In this document: positions 60,753-64,000 of the stretch, one piece after another
How positions within the stretch are numbered: position 1 is the first letter of the stretch
Layout of the letters: the number at the start of each line of letters is the position of its first letter
NCBI RefSeq assembly: GCF_017308975.1
Contig: NZ_JADWPD010000004.1
Span: 131,901-195,900 of the forward strand
DNA: 64,000 nt
Source: Amycolatopsis sp. MtRt-6
Lineage (GTDB): Bacteria > Actinomycetota > Actinomycetes > Mycobacteriales > Pseudonocardiaceae
Direction of reading: 5' to 3'
Notes under the pieces: model-generated
Seen by the model: only the letters and a program-made list of their open reading frames with translations
What the model was told of the DNA's origin: nothing
The model's database searches: none
Program-made: the position numbers and the translations under genes

Positions 60753-61865
60753 CTACTTCGGCGGGACTTCGCTGAGCCGCCCGACCACGGCGGTGGTGAT
60801 CGCGCTCGCGCCGAGCTCCGTGCCGGGCTTGAGCCACGGCTGCTCGGGCTCCGCGCCGGCGATCGTGCGCTCGCCGAGGAACGCGCCGGTGGCCGGGTCG
60901 ATGATCAGCTGGCGGATCGCGTGGCGGTCGTCGAGTCCCAGCGCGACCCCGGTGCGGCCGTCCAGGTTCGTCGAGGCGGCCAGCACCTCGATGCCCGGGA
61001 TCTTCGCCAGCGCCCGGTACCACTGCGCCCGCAGCTGCGCCGGCATCTGCCCGGCGCGGAGGATCTCGATGCCGAAGTGGAACATCACCGACGGCGTCGA
61101 GCCGCGGCCCTTCGTCAGTTGCTGCAGCTTCGCGTACAGCGCCGCCGGGTCGTGGGGCAGTGCCGCGTAGAACGCCGGGCTGTCCCAGTCGGCCGCGTCG
61201 CCGCACTTCTTCGCCGGCTTGGCCTTCGGGAAGAAGTCGCCGCAGCGGCCCTGCCACTGGCCCTGGTCGGTGTTCGTGATCTCCGGCTCGGGCGCCTGCG
61301 ACTGCGGCACCGAGCCGCCGAGGAACCTGCCGGTACCCAGGATCTTGCGCGTCTCCTGCCACACGTCGTGCTCGTCCGCCGGGATCCACCGGTCGACCTG
61401 CTGCTCCCACAGGTAGGTGTAGCCGGTGCCGTCGCCGGTCTGGACGCCGCGCTGCACCCACGTGTGCTCGGCGACGTACCGGAACTGCCCGGGCCCGACT
61501 GGCTGGTCGGCCGCGCCCACGGTGAGGTCCGCGGCCCGGGCCAGCACCTGGGCCGCCGACATCAGCCGGATGTCCGGGGCGGCCGCCGTCGGGACCGAGT
61601 CAGTGGTCCGGACCGGCGGCGCGGCGGCCGATCCGGGCGCCGGAGCCGGCGGGCGCTGCTGGGTGACGACGACCGTCACCGCGACCACGCCCGCCACGGC
61701 GGCGGCGACCGGCAGCGCGAACCGGCGCACGCGCTTCGGGCGCACGGGGATCACCGGGCCGGCGTCGAGCTCGGCCAGCAGCCGGGCGCGGGCCGCGGAG
61801 AGGTCGGCGGGGGCGGTGCGGGCGTCGCGGTGGAGCAGCTCGAGGGTCTCGTCGAGCTCGTTCAT
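60753..61865 (-). CDS. CU044_5270 family membrane protein paired with ECF sigma factor
   Basis: The 370-residue protein has a short cytoplasmic N-terminus (LDETLELLHRDARTAPADL), one membrane helix (ALPVAAAVAGVVAVTVVV, about residues 50-67), and a large extracytoplasmic domain, as in CU044_5270 family proteins. Its ATG overlaps the sigma-factor stop (ATGA). It occupies the usual place of an anti-sigma factor, but it lacks an obvious zinc anti-sigma motif, so direct sigma control is inference. Confidence 0.83.
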   Translation of the reverse strand: MNELDETLELLHRDARTAPADLSAARARLLAELDAGPVIPVRPKRVRRFALPVAAAVAGVVAVTVVVTQQRPPAPAPGSAAAPPVRTTDSVPTAAAPDIRLMSAAQVLARAADLTVGAADQPVGPGQFRYVAEHTWVQRGVQTGDGTGYTYLWEQQVDRWIPADEHDVWQETRKILGTGRFLGGSVPQSQAPEPEITNTDQGQWQGRCGDFFPKAKPAKKCGDAADWDSPAFYAALPHDPAALYAKLQQLTKGRGSTPSVMFHFGIEILRAGQMPAQLRAQWYRALAKIPGIEVLAASTNLDGRTGVALGLDDRHAIRQLIIDPATGAFLGERTIAGAEPEQPWLKPGTELGASAITTAVVGRLSEVPPK

Positions 61866-62431
61866 GACTGGTTCTCCTCGGTGGGGACGAGCTGGGCCTG
61901 GAGCCGGTGGCGCACGCGGTGCAGCCGCGAGCGCACCGTGCTCGCGGGCACGCCGAGCGCCTCGGCGACTTCGGCCGGTTCGAGACCGGCCCAGGACGTG
62001 AGCAGCAGGACGTCGCGGTCCTGTTCGGACAGTGCGGCGAGTTCGCCGGCGAGCACGCGCAGCCGTGCCGCCGCGTCCACCCGGCCGGCGACCGCCGTGT
62101 CGTGGTTTTCGGCCGGGCGGTCTTCCGCTCCCGCCTTCGCGGTCAGCCGGAAGCCGCGGACCTCCTGGCGCACGTGGTTGCGCAGCAGGTTGGTGGCGAT
62201 GCCGTAGAGCCAGCCACGGATCGGCGCCTGTCGCGGGTCGTAGCTCGCCCGTCTTCGCAGCGCGACGACGAAGGTCTCCGCCACGAGGTCGTCGGCGACG
62301 TGCACGCCCACCCGGCCCGCGAGGTAGCCGCGCAGGGCAGGGGCGTACTCGTCGAAGAGCCGCGCGAAGATCTCCTTCGGATCCCGTGCGGCGAGGTCGG
62401 GCCGGTCCAGCCGTTCGACGATTCTGGTCAC
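61862..62431 (-). CDS. ECF sigma factor
   Basis: The 189-residue protein has region 2 (FARLFDEYAPALRGYLAGRVGVHVADDLVAETFVVALRRR, then WLYGIATNLLRNHVRQE) and region 4 (LSEQDRDVLLLTSWAGLEPAEVAEALGVPASTVRSRLHRVR). The start is taken as GTG 62431 although no ribosome site precedes it; an ATG about 69 bp upstream is possible. It is coupled to the downstream membrane partner. Confidence 0.88.
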   Translation of the reverse strand: MTRIVERLDRPDLAARDPKEIFARLFDEYAPALRGYLAGRVGVHVADDLVAETFVVALRRRASYDPRQAPIRGWLYGIATNLLRNHVRQEVRGFRLTAKAGAEDRPAENHDTAVAGRVDAAARLRVLAGELAALSEQDRDVLLLTSWAGLEPAEVAEALGVPASTVRSRLHRVRHRLQAQLVPTEENQS

Positions 62432-62535
62432 GGTACTGGTTGTCGCGGCCCGCCGCCCGCGTCCCCGGTCCCCGTCCGGATGAGACGCACGCCACATCCG
62501 GCGAACACCGCGGCGAGGTGCGGACAACAGCAGGT

Positions 62536-62760
62536 ATGCGCCGACGAATCGCGATGCTGCTGGCCGGGACGTGCGTCGCCGCGGTGGTGGCGGTGCTGGT
62601 GCTGGCCGCGGCGCTGCGGCCACCGGCGCCGGCCGACGCGCGGCCGCTGCCGCCGCCGTCCCTGACGACGAGCGTGGCCACGACCGCGACCGCGGCACCG
62701 TGCACGACCTCCCGCTCACCACTCTGCGGGCCCACCGCCGGGACGCCGTGGCGGCCGTGA
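62536..62760 (+). CDS. Small exported or membrane peptide, uncertain
   Basis: A 74-residue frame starts at ATG 62536 with a weak CAGCAGGT upstream. Residues 5-27 (IAMLLAGTCVAAVVAVLVLAAAL) make one good membrane or signal helix after an RRR cluster, followed by a Pro/Thr/Ala-rich tail. It is divergent from the sigma gene by about 100 bp and could be a sigma target. No family recognised. Confidence 0.4.
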   Translation: MRRRIAMLLAGTCVAAVVAVLVLAAALRPPAPADARPLPPPSLTTSVATTATAAPCTTSRSPLCGPTAGTPWRP

Positions 62761-62872
62761 AAGCGTTCTCCCTTCCCGTTGGGTGGTCGCGGCCCGGCGC
62801 GGGACGTCCGGAAAGCGCCGGTTCGGCGGTACCGTCTCGGGGGTGAGGCGGTACGAGGTGGAGGGGGCCAGG

Positions 62873-63916
62873 GTGGTGGACCGGGCGAAGCCGGGGGAGC
62901 AGACGAGGACTTCTCCGCCGGGGCCGCGGCAGCCGAGCCTGGCCGACGTCGCCGGCCTGGCCGGCGTGTCGCACATGACGGTTTCGCGCGTGGTCAACGA
63001 GAGCGGACCGGTGCGCCCGGAGACCCGCGAGCGGGTGCTCGCCGCCGTGCAGAGGCTCGGGTACCGGCCGAACACCGCCGCGCGGGCGCTGGTCACCGGC
63101 CGGTCGGGCACGCTCGGCGTGGTCGCGCTCGAGTCCAATCTCTACGGACCGGCGAGCACGCTCTACGGCATCGAGAACGCGGCCCGCGAGGCCGGCTACG
63201 GGGTCGCGATCTGCAGCGTGACGCGGCCGGGCCGGACGTCGATCGGCGACGCGGTGGAGAGTCTCCGGCGCCAGGCGGTGGAGGGGATCGTCGTGATCGC
63301 CCCGCACGTCACGGCCGGGCGGGCGCTCGCGGGCGCGCCTTCGGACATCCCCCTGGTGGCGGTCGGCGGCGGCGAGGCGGCGCCGGTGCCGGTGATCTCG
63401 GTCGACCAGTACGACGGCGCCCGGAGGGTGACCGAGCACCTGCTGTCCCGCGGCCACCGGACGGTCTGGCACCTGGCCGGCCCGGAGGACTGGCTGGAAG
63501 CCCGCGACCGCGAGCGAGGCTGGCGCGAGACACTGGAGGGCCACGGCCTGCGCGTCCCGGCGGTGGTCCGCGGCGACTGGAGCCCCCGGTCGGGGTACGA
63601 GGCCGGCCGCGCGCTGGTCGGCAAGCGCGGCCTCAAGGCGGTGTTTTCGGCCAACGACCAGATGGCGCTGGGCCTGTTGCGGGCGTTCACCGAGGCGGGC
63701 ATCCGCGTGCCGGAGGACGTCCACGTCGCGGGCTTCGACGACGTACCGGAAGCGGAGTACTTCACCCCGCCCCTGACGACGGTGCGCCAGGACTTCATCG
63801 AGGTCGGCCGCAGGACGTTCGGCTTGCTGGAGGAGCGCATGGCAGGCGGCGACGCGGGGGCGAGGCATCTGGTGCCGGCCGAGCTGGTGGTGCGGGAGAG
63901 CACGGGGCCGCACTGA
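62873..63916 (+). CDS. LacI family transcriptional regulator
   Basis: The protein of about 347 residues has a LacI headpiece (SLADVAGLAGVSHMTVSRVVNESGPVRPETRERVLAAVQRLGYRPNTAARAL) and an effector domain ending with AGFDDVPEAEYFTPPLTTVRQDF, typical of family members. GTG 62873 is preferred because GGAGGGGG lies upstream; GTG 62843 is also in frame. No sugar gene lies beside it within the window, so the regulon is unknown. Confidence 0.9.
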   Translation: MVDRAKPGEQTRTSPPGPRQPSLADVAGLAGVSHMTVSRVVNESGPVRPETRERVLAAVQRLGYRPNTAARALVTGRSGTLGVVALESNLYGPASTLYGIENAAREAGYGVAICSVTRPGRTSIGDAVESLRRQAVEGIVVIAPHVTAGRALAGAPSDIPLVAVGGGEAAPVPVISVDQYDGARRVTEHLLSRGHRTVWHLAGPEDWLEARDRERGWRETLEGHGLRVPAVVRGDWSPRSGYEAGRALVGKRGLKAVFSANDQMALGLLRAFTEAGIRVPEDVHVAGFDDVPEAEYFTPPLTTVRQDFIEVGRRTFGLLEERMAGGDAGARHLVPAELVVRESTGPH

Positions 63917-64000
63917 CACGGCGACGCGCTGACGTGGTGGCCGGGGCGGCCGCTGCCGCCGGAGGGCGCCTGCCCGGGCCGCACACTCCGCCTGGCCACT

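Noticed and set aside
1..64000. tRNA, rRNA, prophage or insertion-sequence features
   Set aside because: I found no tRNA-like or rRNA-like segments, integrase, transposase or phage structural genes on reading the window.
63917..64000. A further gene at the right edge
   Set aside because: The last 84 bases show no convincing start or coding pattern.

Overview
This is high-GC actinobacterial chromosome with many GTG starts, short intergenic gaps, few transposon-like features and dense regulators. The gene families (AfsR/SARP regulator, SAV2177-type methyltransferase, DevS/DevR pair, DUF222-HNH protein, DasR-type sites, DUF4142 and DUF1996 secreted proteins) fit a Pseudonocardiales soil actinomycete. 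A 30-bp palindromic tandem repeat at 60631-60750 makes me think of Amycolatopsis, but that is an impression from memory, not a search. I saw no rRNA, tRNA, CRISPR array, insertion sequence or prophage.

Layout. 1-13.3 kb is a regulatory and housekeeping stretch: the 3' end of a winged-helix protein, a 1002-aa AfsR-like regulator, an FAD monooxygenase, a methyltransferase, HIT and PucR proteins, a secreted beta-propeller, a MarR/DUF4142 divergent pair, a TetR regulator with three matching palindromes, and an epoxide hydrolase. 13.5-15.4 kb holds a DUF222-HNH gene followed by about 560 bp without a supportable gene. 15.4-19.6 kb holds an SDR, a MarR/xi-GST operon divergent from YceI, a TetR regulator and a pentapeptide-repeat protein. 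19.6-28.9 kb is a glycan-utilisation locus: lacI, a sugar ABC transporter and a GH31 enzyme on the minus strand, divergent from a large secreted GH3 enzyme, with long perfect palindromes between. 29-38 kb holds a methyltransferase, a P450, a secreted alpha/beta hydrolase, a PAS-GGDEF-degenerate EAL protein, a nitroreductase, a small Cys-rich protein and an EtfD-like membrane Fe-S oxidoreductase. 38.2-39.3 kb is an odd two-gene unit in which an FHA membrane protein and a 123-aa protein share an N/G/D-rich motif.

39.3-44.1 kb looks like quinate/shikimate catabolism: an MHS transporter, a TetR regulator, a shikimate/quinate dehydrogenase and a fused 3-dehydroshikimate dehydratase-HPPD-like protein. 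44.4-49.0 kb is a das-like amino-sugar operon (binding protein, two permeases, GH3 hexosaminidase) with two TGGT-N4-ACCA sites at its promoter. 49-54.4 kb has secreted proteins, a DUF2235 hydrolase, a YjbR protein, a damaged kinase gene and an ECF-type sigma factor. 54.6-57.9 kb is a DevS/DevR-like redox or dormancy two-component unit with a flavin-reductase-fold protein and a DevR-like palindrome. 58-60.6 kb pairs a ferredoxin-reductase-like flavoprotein and GTP cyclohydrolase I with a divergent regulator carrying a probable Cys/His metal site. 60.7-62.4 kb is an ECF sigma factor with its membrane partner, and the window ends with a second LacI regulator.

The clearest regulatory logic is in the three sugar/aromatic loci and the TetR locus, where repeated palindromes sit at the expected promoters. 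The best candidates for something undescribed are the FHA/small-protein pair, the 128-aa nine-cysteine protein and the metal-site regulator of the folE operon.
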